This document shows positions 9,121 to 18,174 of a stretch of DNA of 64,000 nucleotides, in pieces (within the stretch, counting starts at the first letter, position 1; every line of letters starts with the position of its first letter). The notes under the pieces were generated by a model that saw only the letters and a program-made list of their open reading frames with translations, was not told the DNA's origin and did no database searches. This DNA comes from Lysobacter arenosi. GTDB lineage: Bacteria; Pseudomonadota; Gammaproteobacteria; Xanthomonadales; Xanthomonadaceae. Position numbers and translations under genes: made by a program. Where the stretch lies: contig NZ_CP071517.1 in NCBI RefSeq assembly GCF_016613475.2, forward strand, positions 2,728,001 through 2,792,000, in the 5' to 3' direction.

Positions 9121-9804
9121 TGGGCCAGGTCCTGGGGCGAGATGTCGTCGACCAGGCGCCCCTGGTTGAGCACCAGCACGCGCTTCTTCATGCGCTTGAC
9201 CAGCGCCAGGGTCGTGGCTGGCGACCAGCACGCTGGTGCCGCGCTCGGGCAGCGACTCGAACAGCGCCATGATTTCGGCCGACAGGGTCGGATCGAGATT
9301 GCCGGTGGGTTCGTCCGCGACCAGCAGGCGCGGTTCGCCGACGATGGCGCGGGCGATGCCGACGCGTTGCTGTTCGCCGGCCGACAACTGCGTCGGCAGG
9401 GCTTCGGCGCGCGCGCCGAGGCCGACCTTGTCGAGCACGCTGCGCACACGCTTGCCGATATCGCCACGGCGCAGGCCGCGCAGGATCAGCGGCAGGGCGA
9501 CGTTGTCGGCGACGCTGCGGTCGGCGAGCAGGCGGTGGTCCTGGAATACGACGCCGACATCGCGCCGGTGCAGGGCGATGCGACGGCCGCGCACTTTGAG
9601 CAGGTTGCGATCGCCGAACAGCACGGCGCCGCGGCTGGGCCGCTCGGACAGATGGATGAGTTTGAGCAGGGTGCTCTTGCCGGCACCGGAATGGCCGGTC
9701 ACGAACAGCATCTCGCCCGGCGCCACTTCAAAGCTGACTTCGCTCAGCGCGTCGTGGCCGCCGCTGTATCGCTTGCTGACATTGTCGAAGCGCAGGACGC
9801 TCAT
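9117..9804 (-). CDS. ftsE: Cell division ATP-binding protein FtsE, interrupted by a +1 frameshift
   Basis: ABC-type ATPase paired with FtsX. Walker A (GHSGAGKST), the signature LSAGEQQRVGIARA, Walker B (RLLVADEP) and the switch His (VASHD) are intact in the first frame. Directly after VASHD the frame breaks. An extra C in a CCC run (GGG at 9209-9211 on the + strand) shifts the reading. Without that base the frame continues as LALVKRMKKRVLVLNQGRL and ends at the expected length (228 aa), overlapping ftsX by GTGA. As read, the gene has lost its normal C-terminus. A sequencing or assembly error is as likely as a real mutation. Confidence 0.85.
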
Positions 9805-9898
9805 CGCTCACCGGGGCTTGCTCGTGTCGCCAAGTATCGGTGGCGCGGGCGAGGAAGGCCAGCGGCCTCAATAAAACCGCGACGGTGATCGTGAAAGT

Positions 9899-9924
9899 CC
9901 CCTCTCCCGCTGGCGGGAGAGGGG
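9899..9924. repeat. CCCCTCTCCCGC hairpin repeat
   Basis: A perfect 12-bp stem with a 2-base loop (CCCCTCTCCCGC, TG, GCGGGAGAGGGG) lies just beyond the original rhlB end. A close relative is at 26883-26912. It may serve as a transcription end, but no T-tract follows on either strand. Confidence 0.6.
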
Positions 9925-9933
9925 CTCGGAGCG

Positions 9934-10050
9934 TCAGTGCTGGCTGCGCGGTGCGCGCGTGATCAGCGACTTCAGGCTGCGGCCGATGCGATTGAGCAGG
10001 CCCGGCTTCTCGCCCGACGCAGCGGCCTTCGGCGGCTTCTGCGCGTGCAC
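9934..10050 (-). pseudogene. Untranslated remnant of the rhlB C-terminus beyond an in-frame TAG
   Basis: After the TAG that ends rhlB, the same frame stays open for 38 codons to a TGA. It reads as a plausible RhlB tail: VHAQKPPKAAASGEKP, then LLNRIGRSLKSLI and a basic end. The LL-x-RIGR-x-L-x-SL pattern resembles the C-termini of xanthomonad RhlB proteins as I recall them. The TAG sits where a CAG (Gln) would fit. Confidence 0.6.
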
Positions 10051-11658
10051 CTAGGTGGCCTTGCCGCCCTGCTGCACCGGTGCTGCGGCGACGGCGGCTT
10101 CACCGTTGCCCTCGACGCGCTTGCCGCCACGACGGCGACGGCGCTTGCGCGGCGCGCGCTCGGCATCGGCCAGGCCCGGCGTCGGTGCGGCGGCTGCGGC
10201 GGCGACCGGCGCTGCCACTACCGATGCACCGGCCTCGGCCACGGCTGCGGCCGCGCGCGGCTTGCGCTCGCCACGCGGCGCGCCGCCTTCACGACGCTCG
10301 CCAGGACGACCACTGCTGCTGCGACGCGGGCCACCGGCACCGCTGCCGCTGCGACCCTTGCCACCGCCACGACGCTCCTCGTCGGCCGCACGCTGTTCGC
10401 GCGCTTCCTTGAAGATCGCGCCGATGCTTTCTTCTTCCTCGCCCGGCTCGCCGGCCGGCACTTCGCGCGGCGTACGCGGCAGCGCCACCAGCAGGTCGGG
10501 TTCGACCGCCACCACCGGCAGCTTCTGCTCGATGTAGGCCTCGATGTCGGGCAGCGACATCGCATAGCGCTCGCAAGCGAAGCTGATCGCGTCGCCTTCG
10601 GCGCCCAGGCGGGCGGTACGACCGATGCGATGGACGTAGTCCTCGGCATCGAACGGCAGGTCGTAGTTGTAGACGTGCGAGACGCCGTCGATGTGCAGGC
10701 CGCGCGCGGCCACGTCGGTGGCGACGAGTATCTCGAGCTGGCCCTTCTGGAACTTGTTGAGCAGCGACTCGCGCTTCTTCTGCGGCACGTCGCCCGACAG
10801 CACGCCGACGCGGTAGCCGCCGCGCTCGAGGGCGCGGGCAACACGCTCGACGAACGCCTTGGTGTTGACGAACACCATCGTGCGCGCACCTTCGCTGCGC
10901 GACAGCAGGCCCAGCAGCAGCGGGATCTTCTCTTCGTCGGCCGGGAAGTAGACCTTCTGGCGGACCTTTGCGGCAGTGATGAACTCGGTCTCGACGACCA
11001 CCTTCTCAGGCTCGTTCATGTGCTCGTACGCCAGCTCCAGCACACGGTGGCTGAGCGTGGCCGAGAACAGCAGCGTCTGCCGCTCGGTGCGGATCGGCAT
11101 GCGACGCAGCAGGAAGCGGATGTCCTTGATGAAGCCCAGGTCGAACATGCGGTCGGCTTCGTCGAGCACGCAGACTTCGCAGGCGTGCAGCGAAACGACC
11201 TTGTGCTGCTTGACGTAGTCGATCAGGCGGCCGGGCGTGGCGATGATGACGTCGGCGCCCTTCTGCAGCAGCTCGCGCTGCTTGTCGTAGTCGACGCCGC
11301 CGTAGACCAGGGCGAACTTCAGGCCCAGGTCGCTGCCGAACTTGACCGCGTCCTTGTGGATCTGGATCGCCAGTTCGCGCGTCGGCGCCAGGATCAGCGC
11401 GCGCGGGTCCTCGGGCTTGCGCTCGGCCAGCGCCGGACGCGTCAGCAGGCGGTTGATCACCGCGACCAGGAACGCCAGCGTCTTGCCGGTGCCGGTCTGG
11501 GCCTGGCCGGCGACGTCACGGCCGGTGAGTGCGATCGGCAGCGTCAGCGCCTGGATCGGGGTGCAGCGGGTGAATCCAGCGGCTTCCAGTCCGGCCAGCA
11601 GGCTCGGATGTATGTCGAAGGAGGAAAAGGAAATATCGGTTAGGGGCTTGTCGCTCAT
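10051..11658 (-). CDS. rhlB: DEAD-box RNA helicase RhlB, truncated by an amber codon
   Basis: ATP-dependent RNA helicase that works in the RNA degradosome. The Q motif ([17 protein letters not shown]), [30 protein letters not shown] and [10 protein letters not shown] motifs are all present within the first 380 residues. A long low-complexity tail follows, rich in Arg, Gly, Ala and Glu with a basic [11 protein letters not shown] block, typical of RNA and RNase E contact regions. The visible product is 535 aa. An in-frame TAG cuts off 38 further residues that still look coding. It is divergent from trxA-rho, the usual gammaproteobacterial arrangement. Confidence 0.93.
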   Translation of the reverse strand: MSDKPLTDISFSSFDIHPSLLAGLEAAGFTRCTPIQALTLPIALTGRDVAGQAQTGTGKTLAFLVAVINRLLTRPALAERKPEDPRALILAPTRELAIQIHKDAVKFGSDLGLKFALVYGGVDYDKQRELLQKGADVIIATPGRLIDYVKQHKVVSLHACEVCVLDEADRMFDLGFIKDIRFLLRRMPIRTERQTLLFSATLSHRVLELAYEHMNEPEKVVVETEFITAAKVRQKVYFPADEEKIPLLLGLLSRSEGARTMVFVNTKAFVERVARALERGGYRVGVLSGDVPQKKRESLLNKFQKGQLEILVATDVAARGLHIDGVSHVYNYDLPFDAEDYVHRIGRTARLGAEGDAISFACERYAMSLPDIEAYIEQKLPVVAVEPDLLVALPRTPREVPAGEPGEEEESIGAIFKEAREQRAADEERRGGGKGRSGSGAGGPRRSSSGRPGERREGGAPRGERKPRAAAAVAEAGASVVAAPVAAAAAAPTPGLADAERAPRKRRRRRGGKRVEGNGEAAVAAAPVQQGGKAT

Positions 11659-11946
11659 CAGCTTTCAGTCTGTCCGCGGGACCGTGCTATCTGCGGATTG
11701 CAGTTTTGCACCGGTGCGCTTGCGTGGGTGGCGTCCGCATCGCAGACTGCCGGGGCCGGTCCCAGAGTGGGTCATTCCCATCCGGGCCGGCTCGGTTCGG
11801 TGTCGGCGGCGGGCTTGAAGTCGCCGCGAAACGCCCCAGTTTACCGTAACGCCCGATCCGGCACCGGCCGGTCCCCGGGCCGGCCCCAGCCGGGCCGGCG
11901 GCCCGTGCCGCCGCTCGGCCGTCGATCCAACCCGCAGGAGAACCCC

Positions 11947-12273
11947 GTGAGCGAGAAAATTTTGCACGTCGGCGATGCCGATTTCGATGCCGCCGTGCTG
12001 CAGTCGTCCGAGCCGGTCCTGGTGGACTTCTGGGCGGAATGGTGCGGCCCGTGCAAGATGATCGCCCCGGCCCTGGACGAGTTGGCCGCTGCCTACGAGG
12101 GCAAGGTCAAGATCGCCAAGGTCAACGTCGACCACAACCGCAACACGGCGATGAAGTACCACGTGCGCTCGATCCCGATGCTGTTGCTGTTCAAGAACGG
12201 CCAGGTCCAGGCCACCCAGATCGGCGCGGTGGGCAAGGCCCAGCTGAGCCAGATGATCGACAAGGCGCTCTGA
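11947..12273 (+). CDS. trxA: Thioredoxin 1
   Basis: A 108-residue cytoplasmic disulfide reductase with the classical active site WAEWCGPCKMIAP and the cis-proline loop VRSIPMLLLF. It starts at a GTG at 11947 with a good AGGAG site eight bases upstream. The 288-bp gap to the divergent rhlB must hold both promoters. Rho follows 258 bp downstream, as in many gammaproteobacteria. Confidence 0.97.
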   Translation: MSEKILHVGDADFDAAVLQSSEPVLVDFWAEWCGPCKMIAPALDELAAAYEGKVKIAKVNVDHNRNTAMKYHVRSIPMLLLFKNGQVQATQIGAVGKAQLSQMIDKAL

Positions 12274-12305
12274 GGCCGGGTCCCGGCCCTGCATCGAGCC
12301 CTTTG

Positions 12306-12328
12306 CTGCGCCCGCCCCGCGGGCGCAG
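12306..12328 (+). terminator. GC-rich hairpin downstream of trxA
   Basis: A perfect 10-bp stem (CTGCGCCCGC, loop CCC, GCGGGCGCAG) begins 32 bp after the trxA stop. No T-tract follows, so it may be a weak terminator, an attenuator in the trxA-rho intergenic region, or an mRNA-stabilising stem. Confidence 0.4.
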
Positions 12329-12531
12329 TTCCGCCGGCCCCTCCGGCGATGTGAACGCCCCCTGTCCGGACGCTTGCCGCCACGCTTTGGCAGTGCTAGT
12401 TTCGTCCTACCCGGCGTTTCCGAAGACCTGTCGCGTGACCAGTCGCGGCGCCGCACCCCCCTCTGATAACCCATCGTCCCTGACGCCCCGCTCGCCGTCT
12501 GCGAGCGCTCGCCTTAGCGAGGAATCCCTGC

Positions 12532-14301
12532 TTGTCCGATAACACCCCCGACGCTGGCGACACCGCCGAAAAGCGCGTGCGCAAGCCGCGTGTGAGCAAG
12601 GCCGCCGACAACGCCGCCGCCGCACAGACCCAACTCGAAATGCCCAGCGCCCCGGCGCCGCGCGCGGAAGCCCCGCCGCCGGCTGCCCCGGCCCCCAGCG
12701 CGCCCGCTCCGGCCGCCGCTCCCTCCGAACCCCGCGCCGAAGGCGCCCCCGCCCAGCAGGGCGAAGGCGGCCAGGGCCAGCGTGGCCAGGGCGGTCAGCA
12801 CCAGGGCCAAGGCCAGGGCGGCCAGCACCAGAACCGCAACCAGGGCGGCGGCCAGCAAGGCCAGCAGCAAGGCCAGGGCCAGGGTGGCGACGAAGGCGGC
12901 CGCAACAACCGCCGCGACCGCTTCCGCAACCGCCGTGACCGCCAGCGCGACCGCTTCCAGGGTGGCATGGAGGACGACGGCGGCAACGGCGAGCAGTTCG
13001 TGCCGCGTCCGCACCCGCAGGTCCCCGAGGGCTTCCCGCAGTACTCGCTGGGCGACCTCAAGCGGATGCCGGCGAACAAGCTGCTCGACCTCGCCGACAC
13101 CCTGCAGATCCAGGAAGGCGTTGCCCGTGCCCGCAAGCAGGACGTCATCTTCGCCCTGCTCAAGGTCCTGACCCGCCATGGCGAAGGCGTCGCCGCCGAC
13201 GGCGTGCTGGAGATCCTGCCCGACGGCTTCGGCTTCCTGCGCTCGCATGAGGCCAGCTACCTGGCCGGTCCGGACGACACTTACATCTCGCCCAGCCAGA
13301 TCCGCCGCTTCAACCTGCGCACCGGCGACCATCTGTCCGGCCGCATCCGCTGGCCCAAGGATGGCGAGCGCTACTTCGCCTTGGCCGTGGTCGACACGAT
13401 CAACGGCGAGCCGCTGGAAGCGAGCAAGAACAAGGTCCTGTTCGAGAACCTGACGCCGCTGTTCCCGCGTCGCAAGTTCCGCCTCGAGCGCGGTGACGGC
13501 TCGACGGAAGACATCACCGGCCGAATCCTCGACCTGATGGCGCCGCAGGGCAAAGGCCAGCGCGCCCTGATCGTCTCGCCGCCGAAGGCCGGCAAGACGA
13601 TGATGATGCAGCAGGTGGCCACGGCCATCACGCACAACCACCCGGACGTGCATCTGATCGTGCTGCTGGTGGACGAGCGTCCGGAAGAAGTGACCGAGAT
13701 GCAGCGCACCGTGCGCGGCGAAGTGGTCTCCTCGACCTTCGACGAGCCGGCCGCGCGCCACGTGCAGGTCGCCGAAATGGTGATCGAGCGCGCCAAGCGC
13801 CTGGTCGAACACAAGCGCGACGTGGTCATCCTGCTCGACTCGATCACCCGCCTGGCCCGTGCCTACAACAACGTCGTGCCGTCGTCGGGCAAGGTCCTGA
13901 CCGGTGGTGTCGACGCCAACGCCCTGCACCGCCCGAAGCGTTTCTTCGGTGCCGCGCGCAACGTCGAGGAAGGCGGCTCGCTGACCATCATCGCCACCGC
14001 GCTGATCGACACCGGCAGCAAGATGGACGAGGTGATCTACGAAGAGTTCAAGGGCACCGGCAACTCGGAAGTGCACCTGGACCGTCGTATCGCCGAGAAG
14101 CGCGTGTACCCGGCGATCAACATCAACCGCTCGGGCACCCGCCGCGAAGACCTGCTGATCGAGCCGGAACTGCTGCAGAAGATCTGGATCCTGCGCAAGC
14201 TGCTGCACGGCATGGACGAGATCGGCGCGATGGAGTTCCTGCTGGACAAGATGAAGACCAGCAAGTCGAACGACGAGTTCTTCAGTTCGATGAAGCGCTG
14301 A
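12532..14301 (+). CDS. rho: Transcription termination factor Rho with long N-terminal extension
   Basis: Hexameric RNA helicase that ends transcription. The conserved Rho core (about 165-589) has the RNA-binding GFGFLRS and Walker A SPPKAGKT with [14 protein letters not shown] and [12 protein letters not shown] downstream. The N-terminal 165 residues are an Ala/Pro-rich segment followed by a Gln/Gly/Asn-rich tract (about 78-125) and an Arg/Asp block. The protein is therefore about 170 residues longer than E. coli Rho (419 aa). The start is a TTG with an AGGA site eight bases upstream. A strong terminator follows. Confidence 0.96.
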   Translation: MSDNTPDAGDTAEKRVRKPRVSKAADNAAAAQTQLEMPSAPAPRAEAPPPAAPAPSAPAPAAAPSEPRAEGAPAQQGEGGQGQRGQGGQHQGQGQGGQHQNRNQGGGQQGQQQGQGQGGDEGGRNNRRDRFRNRRDRQRDRFQGGMEDDGGNGEQFVPRPHPQVPEGFPQYSLGDLKRMPANKLLDLADTLQIQEGVARARKQDVIFALLKVLTRHGEGVAADGVLEILPDGFGFLRSHEASYLAGPDDTYISPSQIRRFNLRTGDHLSGRIRWPKDGERYFALAVVDTINGEPLEASKNKVLFENLTPLFPRRKFRLERGDGSTEDITGRILDLMAPQGKGQRALIVSPPKAGKTMMMQQVATAITHNHPDVHLIVLLVDERPEEVTEMQRTVRGEVVSSTFDEPAARHVQVAEMVIERAKRLVEHKRDVVILLDSITRLARAYNNVVPSSGKVLTGGVDANALHRPKRFFGAARNVEEGGSLTIIATALIDTGSKMDEVIYEEFKGTGNSEVHLDRRIAEKRVYPAININRSGTRREDLLIEPELLQKIWILRKLLHGMDEIGAMEFLLDKMKTSKSNDEFFSSMKR

Positions 14302-14321
14302 GTTCTACATCCGACGCAACG

Positions 14322-14351
14322 AAAACGCCCCGCACTGCGGGGCGTTTTTGT
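14322..14351 (+). terminator. Rho-independent terminator of rho
   Basis: A 12-bp stem (AAAACGCCCCGC, loop ACT, GCGGGGCGTTTT) ends in TTTTTG. The upstream A-run lets it work on the opposite strand too, for the convergent TonB-like gene. Confidence 0.9.
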
Positions 14352-14403
14352 TACTGGTGCACTCCGTGCGAGCGACCAATCCGTACGCTTGTGCTGGCGC
14401 CGG

Positions 14404-15228
14404 TCAAAGGACCTTGCCGACAACATCGTCGACCAGCCGGAAGCGCGAGGACATCGATCTGGGCGCGTCGTCTCCCGGTTCGCGCTGGTCGATGTCTACG
14501 ACCGCGCCGGTCGCCTCCGGCCATGGCAGGGGGTTGATCGGACCGGGCACGTAGGATTGCCATCTCGTCATGCCCTCGCCATTGCGGGTCGGTGCGACGA
14601 ATTCGACCGGCACCCGCGTGATCGATTCGACGGTCTTGCCACCGATGGTCTCGGTCAGGTCGAACGTCCACTGCATCGCGGCCTCGGTCGCGGCCTGCTC
14701 GAAGCGCCGACGCCAGGCGCCGGAGACCTTGTCATTGGCCCGATGGGTCAGGCTGGTCTGGTAGGAGTGCGCCGCAATGACCTTGCCTTTGTCATCAAGC
14801 TTGAGCGCCAGATCCACCTGCGCTCCGATCCCGGCAACGGCCGCATCGCGCGGATACTTCGGCGGTGTCAGACCGTGGACGCGCTTCGGATTACCGAAGG
14901 TTACCTTCGTGATCCGCATCCGGTAGTTCCCATCCACTGGTTCCAGCGACAGGCGCAGGTTCCAGCGGGACTTCGCCGCAACCGGTTGGCCATCCACCAG
15001 CACCGGTACGAAGCGCCAACTGCGTACGCTGCGATCGACCGGCACGGCGATCGATGGCGGCAGTTCCGTCGATGTCAGCGTGTAGTCACGGACGGTTCCA
15101 TCCGGATTGAGGACGATGTCTCCTTCGGCGTAGAGCGCGTACTTCCGCTCGTCCTCGAACGCAGGCGACGCCCCGGGCAGCAGTAGCGCCAGCGCGAGCA
15201 CCGCATTACCGAACCTTTCCATCCCCAT
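14404..15228 (-). CDS. Secreted TonB-like C-terminal domain protein (copy A)
   Basis: A 274-residue exported protein with an N-terminal signal peptide (NAVLALALLLPGASPA). The region TPPKYPRDAAVAGIGAQVDLALKLDDKGKV has the YP...G..G.V.L pattern of the TonB C-terminal fold. It lacks the N-terminal anchor and Pro-rich spacer of true TonB, so it is unlikely to be a classical energy transducer. It ends YVPGPINPLPWPEA, a phrase shared with copy B. The start at 15228 was chosen because upstream residues are not signal-like. It is 76 bp downstream of copy B. Confidence 0.75.
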   Translation of the reverse strand: MGMERFGNAVLALALLLPGASPAFEDERKYALYAEGDIVLNPDGTVRDYTLTSTELPPSIAVPVDRSVRSWRFVPVLVDGQPVAAKSRWNLRLSLEPVDGNYRMRITKVTFGNPKRVHGLTPPKYPRDAAVAGIGAQVDLALKLDDKGKVIAAHSYQTSLTHRANDKVSGAWRRRFEQAATEAAMQWTFDLTETIGGKTVESITRVPVEFVAPTRNGEGMTRWQSYVPGPINPLPWPEATGAVVDIDQREPGDDAPRSMSSRFRLVDDVVGKVL

Positions 15229-15305
15229 GGCGTGTCCCCGTTTGTGTTCGCTGTGCCCATGCCGCGGAGATGCTGCGCGGCGTGCGTGAGTATCGTGGCG
15301 CCCAG

Positions 15306-16160
15306 TCATCCCTGTCCCGGCGGCGTCAGCAGGCGCGGGCCGTCGTCGCTGTCGGAGTAGACGCCACCGGCTGCGATGGCATCGGTCGAGCCACGGTCGG
15401 CTTCGGCGCTTGTCCGCCACGGCACTGGCACGCGCGGGCCTGGGACATAAGCTTCCCAGCGACCGTAGCTGACAGGTGGGCGATCGGGCGCATGGAAGTC
15501 CACGGGTATCTGCACCGACCATGACGACGCGGTCGCCGCCTCACCCTGCGTCGGCGGATCGAAGCGCCACCTGCGGGCCGTCGCGATGCAGGTGTCGGCG
15601 AACTGCTTGCGAAAGTACTCCATGTCCTTCGGCGACGCCGCGACGCGAAGATTGACCTGTTGCGCGATGACATCCTCGACGCTGCCATCGCGGCCGATCC
15701 GCAGCACCAGATAGACCGTGCCACCGACGCCACGGTGCGCGGCCTGCTCCGGATAGCGGGGAGCCGCGAGGCGACCGCGCCGATGCGGGATCGAATCGTC
15801 GGCATTGCCCTTGCCGAAATGGACGCCGGCGATTCGCAGCGTGTAACCGCCATCCTCGGCTTGTTTGCCGACGACACGCAGGCTGAACCTGCTTCGTGCC
15901 GCAATCGCCTTGCCATCGGCCTTCACCGGCTCGAAGCGCCACGTCTTGATCGCCTGGTCGACGAGGTCGACCAGGCCCTTGGGAAGCGCTTCGGCCTTGT
16001 CGAAGGCATGGCCGCCCACGCTGCCGTCCTGCTCGATGTCGACCGAGCCGGTCACCAGCATGCTGGCCTCCACTTGCCTGCGCACCTCTTCCGGCGCGCG
16101 CGCATGCGCCATGCCCGTCAGCAGCACCAGCGCCATTCCCCACCACCCCAGCCTTGCCAT
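15306..16160 (-). CDS. Secreted TonB-like C-terminal domain protein (copy B)
   Basis: A 284-residue paralogue of the next gene. It has a signal peptide (MALVLLTGMAHARA), a first half with TWRFEPVKADGKAIAARSRFSL matching copy A's SWRFVPVLVDGQPVAAKSRWNL, and a TonB-like APRYPEQAAHRGVGGTVYLVLRIGRDG segment. Both copies end with a YVPGP....PW motif. The two genes are a tandem duplication. The function is unknown. The gene is divergent from the Kef antiporter. Confidence 0.75.
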   Translation of the reverse strand: MARLGWWGMALVLLTGMAHARAPEEVRRQVEASMLVTGSVDIEQDGSVGGHAFDKAEALPKGLVDLVDQAIKTWRFEPVKADGKAIAARSRFSLRVVGKQAEDGGYTLRIAGVHFGKGNADDSIPHRRGRLAAPRYPEQAAHRGVGGTVYLVLRIGRDGSVEDVIAQQVNLRVAASPKDMEYFRKQFADTCIATARRWRFDPPTQGEAATASSWSVQIPVDFHAPDRPPVSYGRWEAYVPGPRVPVPWRTSAEADRGSTDAIAAGGVYSDSDDGPRLLTPPGQG

Positions 16161-16311
16161 GCGATTTCCCTATCGATGCGGGTTCGCAGATGACACCCGG
16201 AATCGCGCCCTCGCACAAGCCCCCATGCCGGGCAGTCCTTCGCATGTCCAGGTGAAGGTACTGCGGGTTATCGGCAACGGCCGGCACTTATACTCCAGCC
16301 AGGAGGTGCTC

Positions 16312-18141
16312 ATGCACAGCGGTGGTCTGGAACTGGCTCTGGTATTCCTGTTGGCCGCCGTGATCGCGGTGCCGATATTCCGTCGCTTCGGCCTGGGCGC
16401 GGTGCTGGGATACCTGACTGCCGGCGTCGTGCTCGGTCCTTACGGCCTGCGGGTCGTCACCGAGGCCGAGCGCGTGCTTACCGCCGCCGAAATCGGCGTG
16501 GTGATGCTGCTGTTCGTGATCGGCCTGGAGTTGTCGGCAGCGCGACTGCGGGTGATGCGCAAGCCGGTCTTCGTCGTCGGTGGCCTGCAGGTGCTGCTGT
16601 GCGGACTGGCCCTGGGCGGCCTGGCGATGGTCGCGGGGTTGAGCTGGCAGGCGGCGCTGCTGGTCGGCCTCGGCCTGACGCTGTCGTCGACCGCGGTCGG
16701 GCTGCAGCTGCTGTCCGAGCGCAAGGAACTGACTACCGACCACGGCCGCGTGGCGTTCGGCGTGTTGCTGTTCCAGGATCTTGCCGCGATCCCGTTGCTG
16801 GCGGCGATCCCGTTGCTGGGTCGCGCCGGTGCCGCCGAGTTCGGCTGGGACGATGTGCTCAAGGCCGTTGGCGCTGTGGTGGCATTGGTGATCGGCGGCC
16901 GCGTGGTGCTGCGACACGTCTTCCGCGTGGTCGCGCGCGCGCAGATGCCCGAGGTGTTCACCGGCGCGGCATTGCTGACGGTGCTCGGCAGCGCCTGGAT
17001 CATGCAGGTCGCCGGCTTGTCGGCCGGCCTGGGTGCATTCATCGCCGGCGTGCTGCTGGCCGATTCGGAATTCCGCCACGAGCTCGAAGCGCAGATCGAT
17101 CCGTTCAAGGGTTTGCTGCTGGGCCTGTTCTTCATTGCCGTGGGCATGAGCATCGACCTGCAGCGGGTGTTGTCCGAGCCGTGGCTGATCACCGGGCTGG
17201 TGGTGGTGTTGATGGTGGTGAAGTTCGCCATCCTCTACCTGATCGGGCGACGCCCGGGCGGGCTCGACCCACGTGGCGCGCTGCAGTTGGGCGGCGTGCT
17301 GGCGCTGGGCGGCGAGTTCGCCTTCGTGCTGTTCAACGAAGGCGTGAAGTCGGGCCTGATCGACGACCCGATGCGCGACCGCCTCGCCGCCGCGGTCGGT
17401 GTGTCGATGGCGTTGACGCCGCTGCTGCTGATCGCGATCTCGCGACTGCTCGCGTCCAACCCGATTCGGCGCAAGGAACGCAAGTTCGACTCGATGCCCG
17501 AGGACGGCGCACCGCAGGTGCTGATCGCCGGCTTCGGGCGCTTCGGGCAGATCGTCGCGCGCCTTCTGGTCGCGCAGAAGATTCCGTTCATCGGCATCGA
17601 GCACAGCGCCGATCAGGTCGACTTCGTGCGCCGCTTCGGCAACCCGGTGTACTACGGTGATCCGGCCAAGGCCGAGTTGTTGCGGTCGGCCGGCGCGGCC
17701 CACGTGAAGGTGTTCGTGGTCGCCATCGACGGCGTGGAGGAGAACCTGCACACGGTGCGCACGATCCGCCGCCTGTATCCGGAGGCGACGGTGTTCGCCC
17801 GCGCGCGCGATCGTCGCCACGCCTGGGAACTGATGGACCTGGGTGCGCGGGCGCTGCGCGAGACGTTCTACAGCAGCCTGCGCATGGGCGAGAAGGTGCT
17901 GGTCGAGCTGGGCCTGTCCGAGGACATGGCACGCGACCACGCCGAACGCTTCCGCGAGCACGACCAGCGCCTGCTGCGCGCGCAGTACCTGATCCGCGAC
18001 GACGAGGACGCGCTGCTGCAGTCGACGCAGGATGCACGCCGCGAGCTGGAGGAACTGTTCAACGCCGACTTCGGCGAAGGCGTGCTCGGCGAGATCGCCG
18101 ATGCGACACGCAACGAAGAGAACGTGCTGGACGAGGAGTAG
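16312..18141 (+). CDS. Kef-type K+/H+ antiporter with RCK (TrkA-N) domain
   Basis: Monovalent cation:proton antiporter of the CPA2 family, 609 residues. Residues 1-375 contain about twelve membrane segments, including LGYLTAGVVLGPYGL and VLLFQDLAAIPLL. The TrkA-N/RCK domain follows (about 400-520), with the NAD-binding VLIAGFGRFGQIVARLL. The C-terminal 80 residues are charged and probably cytoplasmic. KefB/KefC systems exchange K+ for H+ during electrophile stress under glutathione control. No KefF/KefG ancillary gene is adjacent. The start at 16312 has a strong AGGAGG site. Confidence 0.9.
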   Translation: MHSGGLELALVFLLAAVIAVPIFRRFGLGAVLGYLTAGVVLGPYGLRVVTEAERVLTAAEIGVVMLLFVIGLELSAARLRVMRKPVFVVGGLQVLLCGLALGGLAMVAGLSWQAALLVGLGLTLSSTAVGLQLLSERKELTTDHGRVAFGVLLFQDLAAIPLLAAIPLLGRAGAAEFGWDDVLKAVGAVVALVIGGRVVLRHVFRVVARAQMPEVFTGAALLTVLGSAWIMQVAGLSAGLGAFIAGVLLADSEFRHELEAQIDPFKGLLLGLFFIAVGMSIDLQRVLSEPWLITGLVVVLMVVKFAILYLIGRRPGGLDPRGALQLGGVLALGGEFAFVLFNEGVKSGLIDDPMRDRLAAAVGVSMALTPLLLIAISRLLASNPIRRKERKFDSMPEDGAPQVLIAGFGRFGQIVARLLVAQKIPFIGIEHSADQVDFVRRFGNPVYYGDPAKAELLRSAGAAHVKVFVVAIDGVEENLHTVRTIRRLYPEATVFARARDRRHAWELMDLGARALRETFYSSLRMGEKVLVELGLSEDMARDHAERFREHDQRLLRAQYLIRDDEDALLQSTQDARRELEELFNADFGEGVLGEIADATRNEENVLDEE

Positions 18142-18145
18142 TTGT

Positions 18146-18173
18146 CGTCATCCCGGCGTTCGCCGGGATGACG
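18146..18173. repeat. REP-like palindrome, single copy
   Basis: CGTCATCCCGGCG and CGCCGGGATGACG flank a TT centre, forming a 13-bp stem. It sits between the convergent antiporter and ankyrin genes, four bases after the antiporter stop, and could act as a bidirectional transcript end. Confidence 0.85.
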
Positions 18174-18174
18174 T

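Noticed and set aside
8146-9804. A natural FtsE-FtsX fusion protein
   Set aside because: The junction residues are FtsE codons read in the wrong frame, and the normal ftsE frame and GTGA junction are still present. A one-base insertion is the simpler explanation.
10051-10053. TAG in rhlB as recoded (for example pyrrolysine) codon
   Set aside because: There is no sign of a recoding system, and the ftsE and glutaredoxin-like interruptions suggest ordinary mutation or base error.
11947-12531. A sigma-54 promoter or rho leader peptide before rho
   Set aside because: TGGCA is present at about 12389 but the -12 GC element is missing, and no short frame with a ribosome site looks convincing.
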